A DNA stretch of 34,352 nucleotides from Acidimicrobiales bacterium (GCA_035531755.1 DATKSK010000019.1:1-34352), one strand, 5' to 3'. Shown: positions 9,519-16,894, numbered from the stretch's first letter. Made by a program: numbers and translations. The notes: a model not told the origin generated them from the sequence alone.

Positions 9519-12323
9519 TCAGGCCTTGGCGTCCGCCCACGACGCGCCCCACGATGCCGACACCTCGAGCGGCACGGCCAGCTCGGCGGCGTCGGCGACA
9601 CCGGCCATGACCGTGGGCACCAGGTCCCCGGTGACCGCTTCCTCGTCGGCGGGCACCTCCACCAGCACCTCGTCGTGCACCTGCAGGACGACGCGTGCCG
9701 CCAGCCGCTTCTCCTCGAAGGCGACGTCGAGGCGCACCAGGGCCACCTTGAACAGGTCGGCGGCGAGCCCCTGGATGCCGGCGTTCATGGCCTGGCGCTC
9801 GGCCGCCATGCGCAGGTTGCGGTTCGGCGAGTGCAGGTCCGGCAGCGGCCGGCGCCGGCCGAAGAGCGTCTCGGTGTACCCGCGCGAGCGCGCCTCGGCC
9901 ACGGTCGTGTCCATGTAGGCCCGCACGGCGGGGAAGGCCTCGAAGTAGGCGTCCAGGATGACCTGGGCCTCGGACGGCTCGATCGACAGGCGCTGGGCCA
10001 GCCCGTAGGCCTCCATGCCATAGGCCAGCCCGTAGGAGACCATCTTGGCCCGGTTGCGCTGGGCCGTGGTCACGTCCTCGGGCATCACGCCGAAGACGCG
10101 CGCCGCCGTGGTGCGGTGGATGTCCTGCCCCGTGGCGAACGCGGTCACCAGCCCCGGGTCGTGCGACAGGTGGGCGATGACGCGCAGCTCGATCTGGTCG
10201 TAGTCGGCGACGAGCAGCCGGCAGCCGTCGGCGGGGATGAACGCCTTGCGCAGACGCCGCCCCTCCTCGGTGCGGACGGGGATGTTGTGGAGGTTCGGCC
10301 GGTCCGACGACAGCCGGCCGGTGCGGGCCACCGTCTGGTGGAACGTGGCGTGGATGCGGCCGTCGTCGCCCACCTCGGCGAGCAGGCTCTCGCCGTAGGT
10401 GGAACGGAGCTTCTCCACCTCCCGGTACCGCAGCAGCGTGTCGACGACGGGATGCTGGCCCCGCAGCTTCTCGAGGGTGATGGCGTCGGTCGAGAAGCCC
10501 GTCTTCGTCTTGCGCCCCGGCGTGAGGCCCAGACGGTCGTAGAGCACGGCGCGCAGCTGCGGCGTGGAGTTCACGTTGAACGTCTCCCCCGCCAGCTCGT
10601 GGATCTGCGCCTCGAGCCGGGCGCACTCGGCGACCAGCCCGTCGGCGATGCGGCGCAGCTCCTCGGCGTCGACGCGGATCCCCGCCACCTCCATGCGGGC
10701 GAGCACGCGCACGAGCGGGCGTTCGACCTCGTCGTGCAGGCGCACGAGCCCGGCGCGGGCCAGGGCGGCGCGCATGGGGGCGAGCAGGAGGCCGAGCGCG
10801 GTGGCGTGGCGCCCCGCGGCGGTGGACAGCTCCTCCTCGACGGCGCCGTCGAGTGCCAGGCGCCCGGCCGACTCGGCCGCCACGCCGGCGTCGAGGGCGA
10901 TGCCCAGCTGCACGTCCACCACGTCCTCGAGCCGGTAGCGGCCCGAGGACGGGTCGAGGAGGTAGGCCGCCACCGCCGTGTCGAGCTCCAGGCCGGTGAG
11001 GTCGACGCCCTGCGGGAGCAGCGTGCGCATGAGCTCCTTCGACCCGTGGGCCACCACGGGGGCGCCGCCCACCCCGACAAGGGCACCGAGGGCGCCACGC
11101 ACGGCGTCGTCGTCGAGCAGGGCGCCGTCGAGCCACAGGGGCCGGGCAGCAGCGGGCGCGTCCCCGGAGCCCTCGTCCCCGGAGCCCACGTCCCCGGAGC
11201 CCACGTCCCCGGAGCCCTCGTCCCCGGGCGCGCTGTCCAGGGCCATGCCCACGAGGGGGGAACGGCCGGCCTGCCCCGACCACACCGGGGCCAGGGCCAC
11301 GGGACGGCGCGCCCCGGCCAACGCCGAGAGGGCCGCCACCGCCGCCGGCACGTCCGGCAGCACCTCGGCCACCACCGAGGTCAGGTCGACGCCCGGCGGG
11401 GCGGGCACGCCGGGGGCCCGGGGCAACGCCTCATCGCCGTCGCCGCCCATCAGGGGGGCGAGGCGCTGCCACAGCGACTTCAGCTCGAGGTCGCCGAACA
11501 CCCGCTTGACCTCGTCGGCGTCCCACCGCCCCAGGGCGAAGTCGTCGATCCCCACGTCGAGCGGCACGTCCCGGACGAGCGGGATCACCTGGGCGTTGCG
11601 CCGCACCTGCTCCTCGTGCTCGGCGAGGTTCTGGCGCAGCTTGGGCGTCTGCTCGGCCAGATGGGCGTAGATGCCGTCGAGGTCGCCGTACGCCGTGACG
11701 AGCTTGGCCGCCGTCTTCTCACCCACGCCGGGCACCCCGGGGAGGTTGTCGGACGGGTCGCCGCGCAGCGACGCCAGCGTGGGGTACGAGCGCGGCGGCA
11801 CGCCGGTGCGCTCGACGATGCCCGCCTCGTCGTAGACGACGGTGTCGGAGATCCCCCGGCGGGTGTACATCACCGTGACGTGCGGGTCCTCCACCAGCTG
11901 GAAGGTGTCGCGGTCGCCGCTCACCACGACGACGGCGCGCCCGGCGTCGCGCGCCTGGGTGGCCAGCGTCGCCAGGACGTCGTCGGCCTCGAAGCCGGCC
12001 TTCTCCACCATGACGATGCCCATGGCCCCCAGGACCTGGCGCACGAGGCCGAACTGCGGGACGAGGAGGTCGGGGGTCTCGGGCCGGTTGCCCTTGTACT
12101 CGTCCACGATCTCGTCGCGGAAGGTGGCCTCGGGGCGGTCGAAGGCCACCGCGATCCCGCCGGGCTGGTTGTCGCGCAACAGCATGACCAGCATCGACGT
12201 GAAGCCGTGCACGGCGTTGGTCACCTGGCCCGCCTTGGTGGCGAGGTCGATGGGCAGGGCGAAGAACGCCCGGAAGACCAGGGAATTGCCGTCGAGCAGG
12301 TACAGCGCGCCCCGGTCACCCAT
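9519..12323 (-). CDS. polA: DNA polymerase I
   Basis: This 934-residue protein fills gaps and removes primers during replication and repair. Residues 1-290 form the 5'-3' nuclease (LYLLDGNSLVFRAFFAL, GFEADDVLATLA, VSGDRDTFQLV, GDPSDNLPGVPGVGEKTAAKL). Residues ~310-525 are the vestigial 3'-5' exonuclease, without the metal-binding acidic residues. Residues ~530-934 are the polymerase: motif A DYDQIELR (707-714), motif B with Lys760, Tyr764 and Tyr768, and motif C VHDE (882-885). Motif A usually reads DYSQIELR, so the third residue is unusual. A five-residue Gly/Ser/Asp repeat (about 366-388) interrupts the exonuclease-like domain. The start is set at ATG 12323 rather than ATG 12332 because a TAGGAT box ends 7 nt before 12323 and overlaps the 12332 codon. 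rpsA follows after a 107-bp gap. Confidence 0.95.
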   Translation of the reverse strand: MGDRGALYLLDGNSLVFRAFFALPIDLATKAGQVTNAVHGFTSMLVMLLRDNQPGGIAVAFDRPEATFRDEIVDEYKGNRPETPDLLVPQFGLVRQVLGAMGIVMVEKAGFEADDVLATLATQARDAGRAVVVVSGDRDTFQLVEDPHVTVMYTRRGISDTVVYDEAGIVERTGVPPRSYPTLASLRGDPSDNLPGVPGVGEKTAAKLVTAYGDLDGIYAHLAEQTPKLRQNLAEHEEQVRRNAQVIPLVRDVPLDVGIDDFALGRWDADEVKRVFGDLELKSLWQRLAPLMGGDGDEALPRAPGVPAPPGVDLTSVVAEVLPDVPAAVAALSALAGARRPVALAPVWSGQAGRSPLVGMALDSAPGDEGSGDVGSGDVGSGDEGSGDAPAAARPLWLDGALLDDDAVRGALGALVGVGGAPVVAHGSKELMRTLLPQGVDLTGLELDTAVAAYLLDPSSGRYRLEDVVDVQLGIALDAGVAAESAGRLALDGAVEEELSTAAGRHATALGLLLAPMRAALARAGLVRLHDEVERPLVRVLARMEVAGIRVDAEELRRIADGLVAECARLEAQIHELAGETFNVNSTPQLRAVLYDRLGLTPGRKTKTGFSTDAITLEKLRGQHPVVDTLLRYREVEKLRSTYGESLLAEVGDDGRIHATFHQTVARTGRLSSDRPNLHNIPVRTEEGRRLRKAFIPADGCRLLVADYDQIELRVIAHLSHDPGLVTAFATGQDIHRTTAARVFGVMPEDVTTAQRNRAKMVSYGLAYGMEAYGLAQRLSIEPSEAQVILDAYFEAFPAVRAYMDTTVAEARSRGYTETLFGRRRPLPDLHSPNRNLRMAAERQAMNAGIQGLAADLFKVALVRLDVAFEEKRLAARVVLQVHDEVLVEVPADEEAVTGDLVPTVMAGVADAAELAVPLEVSASWGASWADAKA
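11161..11228 (-). repeat. 15-bp tandem repeat inside polA
   Basis: Four complete 15-bp units (11161, 11176, 11191, 11206; plus-strand consensus TCCCCGGAGCCC(A/T)CG) and a partial fifth keep the reading frame. They encode alternating GSGDV/GSGDE pentapeptides in the degenerate exonuclease domain. Confidence 0.95.
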
Positions 12324-12330
12324 GCCCGGC

Positions 12331-12336
12331 ATCCTA
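12331..12336 (-). promoter_or_regulatory. Candidate -10 box (TAGGAT), leaderless polA
   Basis: TAGGAT ends 7 nt before the ATG at 12323. No Shine-Dalgarno is present. The 71-bp gap between the ANTAR regulator and polA holds nothing else recognised. Confidence 0.4.
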
Positions 12337-12403
12337 GGTGTCGGCTGCTCGCCGTCACCCGCCCCCGGTCAGGGCGCGACAGGCCCGGGCCGGTGGTCCG
12401 GGG

Positions 12404-13000
12404 TCAGGGCGACAGGGCCCCGTCGATGACTTCCTGGGCCACCTGCTGCATCCGGACACGGCGGTCCATGGCGTTGCGCTGGATGAAGGAGAAGGCCTCG
12501 GCCTCGGCCAGCCCGTTGCGGTCCATGAGCACGCCCTTGGCCCGGTCCACCATCCGGCGGGTCTCGAGCTTCTCCTCCAGGGTGGCCACCTCCTGGGAGA
12601 GGCGGGCGTGCTCGTCCTCGATCGCCCGGTACTCCTCGAAGCGCGCCATGGCCACCTCGATGGCCGGCACGAGCTCGCCGCGCTGGAACGGCTTCACCAG
12701 ATAGGCGGCCACGCCCGCGTCACGCGCCTCCTCGATGAGGTTGCGCTGGCTGAAGGCGGTGAGGATGAGCACGGCCACGCGATGGTTGGCCGAGATGCGC
12801 CGGGCCGCCTCGATGCCGTCGATGCCAGGCATCTTGATGTCGAGGATGGCGAGGTCGGGCTCGTGCTCGGCCACGAGGTCCACGGCCTCGTCGCCGCGAC
12901 CGGACTCCCCCACGACCTCGTAGCCCTCGGCCTCGAGGATCTCCTTCAGGTCCAGACGGATGATGGCCTCGTCCTCGGCGATGACGACGCGCTTGCCCAT
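12404..13000 (-). CDS. pdtaR: ANTAR-domain response regulator, PdtaR type
   Basis: This 198-residue phospho-regulated antiterminator has an N-terminal receiver with acidic pair Glu9/Asp10, phosphoacceptor Asp54 (AILDIKMPG), Thr81 and Lys103 (LVKPF). A short coiled-coil linker (~120-148) is followed by a three-helix ANTAR RNA-binding domain (about 136-192: RRMVDRAKGVLMDRNGLAEAEAFSFIQ). Known family members bind paired hexaloop hairpins in nascent RNA and prevent termination, after phosphorylation by the sensor PdtaS. PdtaS is not in this window, as is usual since it is unlinked in Mycobacterium. Location just upstream of polA on the same strand matches Rv1626 synteny. AAGGAG lies 12 nt before the ATG. 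A small coiled-coil gene ends 32 nt upstream and is probably cotranscribed. Confidence 0.92.
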   Translation of the reverse strand: MGKRVVIAEDEAIIRLDLKEILEAEGYEVVGESGRGDEAVDLVAEHEPDLAILDIKMPGIDGIEAARRISANHRVAVLILTAFSQRNLIEEARDAGVAAYLVKPFQRGELVPAIEVAMARFEEYRAIEDEHARLSQEVATLEEKLETRRMVDRAKGVLMDRNGLAEAEAFSFIQRNAMDRRVRMQQVAQEVIDGALSP

Positions 13001-13032
13001 GCGGCGGTTTCTCTCCTTGCCCGGGGGTCCGG

Positions 13033-13326
13033 CTATCGGGGCTCGACGGCCAGCTGGCCGAGGAGCTCGTCCTGGCGACGTTCCAGCTCGCCGATGGTGG
13101 TCGCCAGCGCGGCGCGCGCCCGTTGGGCCGCGTCGGCGGTGCGCTGGGCGTCCGTGTAGTCGTGCCCCGCCAGGGGCGTCTCGGACACGAGCGAGCGGAT
13201 CCTGGCGTCGTCGGCCGCGTCGTTCAGCACCATCAGCTGCTCGTCGAGCACGGCCAGCTCCTCGCGCACCCGCACCAGCCGACCGTGGACGTCACGCAAC
13301 GATCGTTCGACGAGGGACCTGCGCAT
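13033..13326 (-). CDS. Small coiled-coil protein of unknown function
   Basis: This 97-residue, highly charged protein lacks a signal peptide or membrane segment. It consists almost entirely of predicted helix: a first heptad-rich stretch (SLVERSLRDVHGRLVRVREELAVLDEQ, ~5-31), a central segment with HDYTDAQRTADAAQRARAALA, and a terminal helix ELERRQDELLGQLAVEPR. No catalytic motif is visible and I do not recognise the family. An in-frame ATG at 13347 would add seven residues (MCVEFAR); neither start has a good Shine-Dalgarno. The longer open frame to 13671 runs through the tRNA-Leu gene and is not coding. It sits between tRNA-Leu and the ANTAR regulator on the same strand, 32 bp from the latter. 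Confidence 0.7.
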   Translation of the reverse strand: MRRSLVERSLRDVHGRLVRVREELAVLDEQLMVLNDAADDARIRSLVSETPLAGHDYTDAQRTADAAQRARAALATTIGELERRQDELLGQLAVEPR

Positions 13327-13406
13327 GCGGGCGAATTCTACGCACATCCCACCCGGGGCCCTCGGCGCGCCGTGCCGAACACCCGTTCGGGGGCGGCGGC
13401 CGCCGG

Positions 13407-13490
13407 TGCCCGAGGCGGGATTCGAACCCGCACGTCCTTGCGGACAATGGCTTTTGAGGCCATCAGGTCTGCCTATTCCCTCACTCGGGC
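13407..13490 (-). tRNA. tRNA-Leu (anticodon CAA)
   Basis: The 84-nt minus-strand sequence folds as a type II tRNA. The acceptor stem GCCCGAG/CTCGGGC carries discriminator A at 13407. The anticodon stem ATGGC/GCCAT has loop CTCAAAA (anticodon CAA, reading UUG). A long variable arm GTCC-GCAA-GGAC and T-arm GCGGG-TTCGAAT-CCCGC complete it. The D-loop has GG. The 3' CCA is not encoded (ACCG follows). Confidence 0.97.
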
Positions 13491-13499
13491 GCGTGCCGA

Positions 13500-13505
13500 A
13501 TGGTA
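13500..13505 (-). promoter_or_regulatory. Candidate -10 box (TACCAT) for tRNA-Leu
   Basis: TACCAT ends 9 nt before the mature tRNA 5' end, which would allow a very short 5' leader for RNase P. No -35 was recognised. Confidence 0.4.
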
Positions 13506-13543
13506 GTGGGAGGGGCGCACCCGGACGTGGCGCTGATGACCTG

Positions 13544-13559
13544 CCGGTAACGTGACCGG
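13544..13559. promoter_or_regulatory. 16-bp palindrome upstream of fabD, candidate operator
   Basis: CCGGTAACGTGACCGG matches its own reverse complement at 14 of 16 positions. It contains ACGTGACC, which resembles the ACGTGTCACC in each copy of the adjacent 32-bp repeat. It also contains a TAACGT box that could be a -10. The fab operon starts 98 nt downstream. Confidence 0.4.
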
Positions 13560-13568
13560 CGCCTCCCG

Positions 13569-13632
13569 GACGTGTCACCCTGGGGCACGCCCCCGATCGA
13601 GACGTGTCACCCTGGGGCACGCCCCCGATCGA
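13569..13632. repeat. Perfect 32-bp tandem duplication upstream of fabD
   Basis: Two identical 32-bp units (13569-13600, 13601-13632) abut each other. Each contains an imperfect inverted repeat CGTGTC-N7-GGCACG. The array ends 15 nt before the AGAGGAG Shine-Dalgarno of fabD. It could be a duplicated regulator site or part of a structured leader, depending on where transcription begins. Confidence 0.85.
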
Positions 13633-13657
13633 TCGGTACGGGAGAAGAGGAGTCCGA

Positions 13658-14902
13658 GTGCTGGCGTTCACCTTCCCGGGTCAGGGCTCGCAGCGACCCG
13701 GCATGGGTCGCGCCTGGCTCGAGCACCCGTCGTGGGAGGTCGTCGACGAGGCGTCGGCGGTCGCCGGCAAGGACGTCGCCCGCCTCCTCCTCGAGGCCGA
13801 CCAGGAGGAGCTCACGCTCACGGCGAACGCCCAGCTCGCCACGTTCGTGCTGAGCCTGGTGGTCCTCGACGCCATCGAGCGCGTCGGCATCGAGCCCACC
13901 CTGTGCGCCGGGCACAGCCTCGGCGAGTACACCGCCCTCGCCGCCAGCGGTGCGCTCGGCTTCGACGAGGGCGTGCGTCTGGTCGTCGAGCGCGGCGCGG
14001 CCATGCACCACGCCGCCCAGGAGCGGCCGGGGACCATGGCGGCCGTGATGGGCGCCGACGACGATGCCGCCGAGGCCGCCTGCCAGCGCGCCGAGGGCGA
14101 GGTGTGGGTGGCCAACTACAACGCGCCGGGCCAGGTCGTCATCGCCGGCACGGCCGAGGCGGTGACGGTCGCCGGGTCCATCGCCAAGGAGCTCGGCGCC
14201 CGCAAGGTCATCCCCTTCCCGGTGGCGGGCGCCTTCCACACCACGCTCATGAGCCCGGCCCGCGCGTGGCTGCGCAAGGCGCTGTCGGGCACGCCGTTCT
14301 CCGACCCCGAGATCCCGGTGGTGGCCAACGTCGACGCCCGCGCGCACAGCGCCGCCGACGAGTGGCCGGGGCTTCTCTCCGCCCAGTTGTGCAGCCCGGT
14401 GCGGTGGCGCCAGAGCCTGGAGACCCTCGCCGGCCTGGGCGCCACCCGCTTCGTCGAGGTGGGTCCCGGCGGCGTGCTCACCGGCCTGGCCCGGCGCACC
14501 CTCCCCGGTGCCGCCGCCAGCGCGGTGGCCACCCCCGACGACCTCGACACCCTGGTGAACGCCATCGCCGGCAGTGAGACGTGGCAGGCCTACGCCGCCG
14601 CCCACCAGGGCGAGCACCTCTACACCTCCGAACGCGTCGTCATCTCCCCGGCCGCCGGGATCTTCGAGCCCGTGGCGGGGCTGGGCGCACCGGGCCCCGC
14701 CGGCCTCGGTGCGGCGGGCACCGCCCAGCCCGGCCACGAGGGAGTCCCGGTCGCCGTCGGGGACCTGCTCGGCACGGTGGGCGCCGCCGAGGTCCGCACG
14801 CCGTTCGCCGGCATCGTCGTCGGCTTCCTGGCCCACCCGGGCGAGCGCGTCTCGGGAGGCGAGCCCATCGCGTGGCTGCGCGTCCCGACGGAGGGCGCGT
14901 GA
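13658..14902 (+). CDS. fabD: Malonyl-CoA:ACP transacylase with extra C-terminal barrel-sandwich domain
   Basis: This 414-residue enzyme transfers malonyl from CoA to acyl carrier protein. The catalytic part (~1-300) shows GQGSQ (8-12), nucleophile Ser87 in GHSLGE, Arg112, His194 in GAFHT and Gln243. Typical FabD ends near 310 residues. Here about 85 more residues (~326-410) resemble a biotinyl/lipoyl-type barrel-sandwich hybrid: VVISPAAGIFEPV, a Gly/Ala loop, VAVGDLLGTV, VRTPFAGIVVGFLAHPGERV and GEPIAWL. The usual EAMKM-type turn with the modifiable lysine is replaced by VGAAEV, so no biotin or lipoate can be attached there. GTG 13658 follows AGAGGAG. Its stop overlaps the fabH start (GTGA). 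First gene of the fab operon. Confidence 0.95.
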   Translation: MLAFTFPGQGSQRPGMGRAWLEHPSWEVVDEASAVAGKDVARLLLEADQEELTLTANAQLATFVLSLVVLDAIERVGIEPTLCAGHSLGEYTALAASGALGFDEGVRLVVERGAAMHHAAQERPGTMAAVMGADDDAAEAACQRAEGEVWVANYNAPGQVVIAGTAEAVTVAGSIAKELGARKVIPFPVAGAFHTTLMSPARAWLRKALSGTPFSDPEIPVVANVDARAHSAADEWPGLLSAQLCSPVRWRQSLETLAGLGATRFVEVGPGGVLTGLARRTLPGAAASAVATPDDLDTLVNAIAGSETWQAYAAAHQGEHLYTSERVVISPAAGIFEPVAGLGAPGPAGLGAAGTAQPGHEGVPVAVGDLLGTVGAAEVRTPFAGIVVGFLAHPGERVSGGEPIAWLRVPTEGA

Positions 14903-15876
14903 CGACCGCTGGGGGCGCCGTCATCACCGGATGGGGCACCGCGCTGCCCGACACCGTGGTGACCAACGCAGAGCTCGAATCCCGCCTCGACACCTCCGCC
15001 GAGTGGATCGTCGAGCGCTCGGGGATCTGCGAGCGGCGCGTGGGCGGGACGGTGTCGTCGCTCGCCGCCGACGCCGGGCGGCGGGCCCTGGCGCGCGCCG
15101 AGGTGTCGCCGGCCGACGTCGGCCTGCTGGTGCTGGCCACCTCCACCCCCGACATGGCGGTGCCGGCCACCTCCGCCACGGTGCACCACGCCCTCGGCCT
15201 GTCGGGCGGGGCCTTCGACGTCAACGCGGCGTGCGCTGGATTCGTCTACGCGCTGGTCGCCGCCCACGGCGCCCTGCGGGCCACCGGCGCCGCCCACGCG
15301 CTCGTCATCGGCGCCGACTGCCTGTCGCGGATCACCGATCCCACCGACCGTGCCACCGCCGTCCTCTTCGCCGACGGCGCCGGTGCCGTGGTGCTCGAAG
15401 CCCGCGACGACGACGGCCTGCTGTCGGTGGACCTCGGCATCGACGGCAGCGGGTACGACCTGCTGACGTGCCCGCACGGCGGCACCATCGCCATGGAGGG
15501 CAAAGAGGTGTTCCGGCGGGCCGTGCGCGTGACGGTCGACTCGGCATCGGCGGCACTGGCGGGCGCCGGGATCGCCGCCGACGAGGTGGCGTTGTTCGTC
15601 CCCCACCAGGCCAACCTGCGCATCATCGAGGCGACCGTGGCGCGCCTGGGCATCCCCATGGACCGCGTGGCCGTGGTCCTCGACCGCACGGGGAACACGT
15701 CGAGCGCCTCGGTGCCCCTGGCCCTCGCCGACGCCGCCGACGCCGGCCGGCTCCGGCCCGGCGACAACGTCCTGCTGTCGGGGTTCGGCGCCGGCATGGC
15801 CTGGGCCAGCATGGTGCTGCGGTGGGTCGTCGACACCGGTACCGGCTCCACGGGGCCGACCGGAGGTGGCCGGTGA
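14899..15876 (+). CDS. fabH: 3-oxoacyl-ACP synthase III (KAS III)
   Basis: This 325-residue condensing enzyme starts fatty acid chains from acyl-CoA and malonyl-ACP. The thiolase-fold catalytic triad is complete: Cys112 (NAACAGF), His236 (VPHQAN) and Asn266 (GNTSSAS). The N-terminal WGTALPD and WIVERSGICERR segments are typical of FabH (the latter helps bind CoA). The GTG at 14899 overlaps the fabD stop by 4 nt and is preceded by GGAGGG; the longer open frame upstream is a shadow of fabD. Starter-unit preference (acetyl or branched) cannot be judged from these motifs. The stop overlaps the fabG start by 4 nt. Confidence 0.95.
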   Translation: MTTAGGAVITGWGTALPDTVVTNAELESRLDTSAEWIVERSGICERRVGGTVSSLAADAGRRALARAEVSPADVGLLVLATSTPDMAVPATSATVHHALGLSGGAFDVNAACAGFVYALVAAHGALRATGAAHALVIGADCLSRITDPTDRATAVLFADGAGAVVLEARDDDGLLSVDLGIDGSGYDLLTCPHGGTIAMEGKEVFRRAVRVTVDSASAALAGAGIAADEVALFVPHQANLRIIEATVARLGIPMDRVAVVLDRTGNTSSASVPLALADAADAGRLRPGDNVLLSGFGAGMAWASMVLRWVVDTGTGSTGPTGGGR

Positions 15877-16631
15877 GCGGCGGCGCCGGGGGGACCGGCG
15901 CGGGGCGGGTGGTGCTCGTGACCGGCGGGTCGCGCGGCATCGGCCTCGCCTGCGCCCGGCGCTTCCAGTCCCTCGGGGACCGGGTCGCCGTCACCTACCG
16001 CACGGCGCCGCCCGCCGGGCTCGCCGGGACCGGGCCCGACGACGTCGACCTGCTGCCCGTCGAATGCGACGTGCGCGCCCCCGAGCAGGTGGACGCGGCG
16101 TTCACCGCCGTGGAGAAGGCCTTCGGCCCCGTCGAGGTCCTCGTGGCCAACGCCGGGGTGACCAAGGACACCCTCCTGCTGCGCATGGGCGAGGAGGCGT
16201 GGCACGAGGTGCTCGACACCAACCTGTCGGGCGTCTACCGCGTGGTGCGCCGGGGCCTCGGGCCCATGGTGCGGGCCCACCGGGGGCGCATCGTCCTGGT
16301 GTCGTCGGTGGTGGCCTTCCTCGGCTCACCCGGCCAGGTGAACTACGGGGCCGCCAAGGCCGGCCTGGTCGGCCTGGCCCGCTCGCTGGCGCGCGAGGTC
16401 GGCAGCCGGGGGATCACCGTGAACGTTGTCGCGCCCGGCGTGGTCGACACGGATATGATCGCCGGCCTGGGAGAACAGCGCGTGGATCAGCTCCAGGCGA
16501 TGGTGCCGTTGGGCCGCAGGGCGGAGCCCGCGGAGGTGGCGGGGGCGGTGGCGTTCCTCGCCTCGGCCGACGCCGCCTACATCACCGGTGCCGTGCTCCC
16601 GGTCGACGGTGGCCTCGGCATGGGGATGTGA
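15873..16631 (+). CDS. fabG: 3-oxoacyl-ACP reductase
   Basis: This 252-residue short-chain dehydrogenase performs the NADPH-dependent first reduction in the elongation cycle. It has the cofactor motif TGGSRGIG (17-24), NAG (93-95), catalytic Ser144/145, Tyr158 and Lys162 (YGAAK), and the C-terminal SADAAYITGAVLPVDGGLGMG segment characteristic of FabG. GTG 15873 overlaps the fabH stop (GTGA) and follows GGAGGTGG. In Streptomyces the compact fab cluster lacks fabG, so its inclusion here gives a fuller operon. The gene is followed by 263 bp holding a minisatellite before acpP. Confidence 0.93.
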   Translation: MSGGAGGTGAGRVVLVTGGSRGIGLACARRFQSLGDRVAVTYRTAPPAGLAGTGPDDVDLLPVECDVRAPEQVDAAFTAVEKAFGPVEVLVANAGVTKDTLLLRMGEEAWHEVLDTNLSGVYRVVRRGLGPMVRAHRGRIVLVSSVVAFLGSPGQVNYGAAKAGLVGLARSLAREVGSRGITVNVVAPGVVDTDMIAGLGEQRVDQLQAMVPLGRRAEPAEVAGAVAFLASADAAYITGAVLPVDGGLGMGM

Positions 16632-16718
16632 GGTGCGAGCAGGCACCGGAGCAGGCCCACCCCCGGTGAACGAGGGCCGGCGGTGACACGACCGCCGGCC
16701 ACACGGGCGGCGGTGAAA

Positions 16719-16854
16719 CCGGTGGAACAAGCCGGTGGAACAAGCCGGTGGAACAAGCCGGTGGAACAAGCCGGTGGAACAAGCCGGTGGAACAAGCCGG
16801 TGGAACAAGCCGGTGGAACAAGCCGGTGGAACAAGCCGGTGGAACAAGCCGGTG
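16719..16854. repeat. 13-bp minisatellite, 10 perfect copies, between fabG and acpP
   Basis: Ten identical units of CCGGTGGAACAAG (16719-16848) plus a 6-nt partial copy. Because 13 is not a multiple of 3, all frames read the same 13-residue cycle; on the plus strand it is GGTSRWNKPVEQA. None of the frames has a stop. The CCGG ends of adjacent units can pair with each other in RNA. The array ends 28 nt before the AAGGAGGA of acpP and lies in the operon transcript. Confidence 0.97.
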
Positions 16855-16894
16855 CGCCGGGCGACCGGAGCGCACCACGACCAAGGAGGATGCG

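Noticed and set aside
9675-12704. 1009-residue plus-strand frame across polA
   Set aside because: Antisense to PolA, which has complete nuclease and polymerase motifs. No recognisable domain.
13347-13671. N-terminal extension of the small coiled-coil gene
   Set aside because: It runs through a complete tRNA-Leu gene and the 32-bp duplication, so it is not coding.
16719-16854. CRISPR-like regularly spaced repeat
   Set aside because: The 13-bp units are contiguous without unique spacers, and no cas genes are nearby. It is a minisatellite.
16748-16894. N-terminally extended acyl carrier protein beginning within the repeat
   Set aside because: The frame is open and has GTG codons, but the strong AAGGAGGA and the family N-terminus both support GTG 16895.
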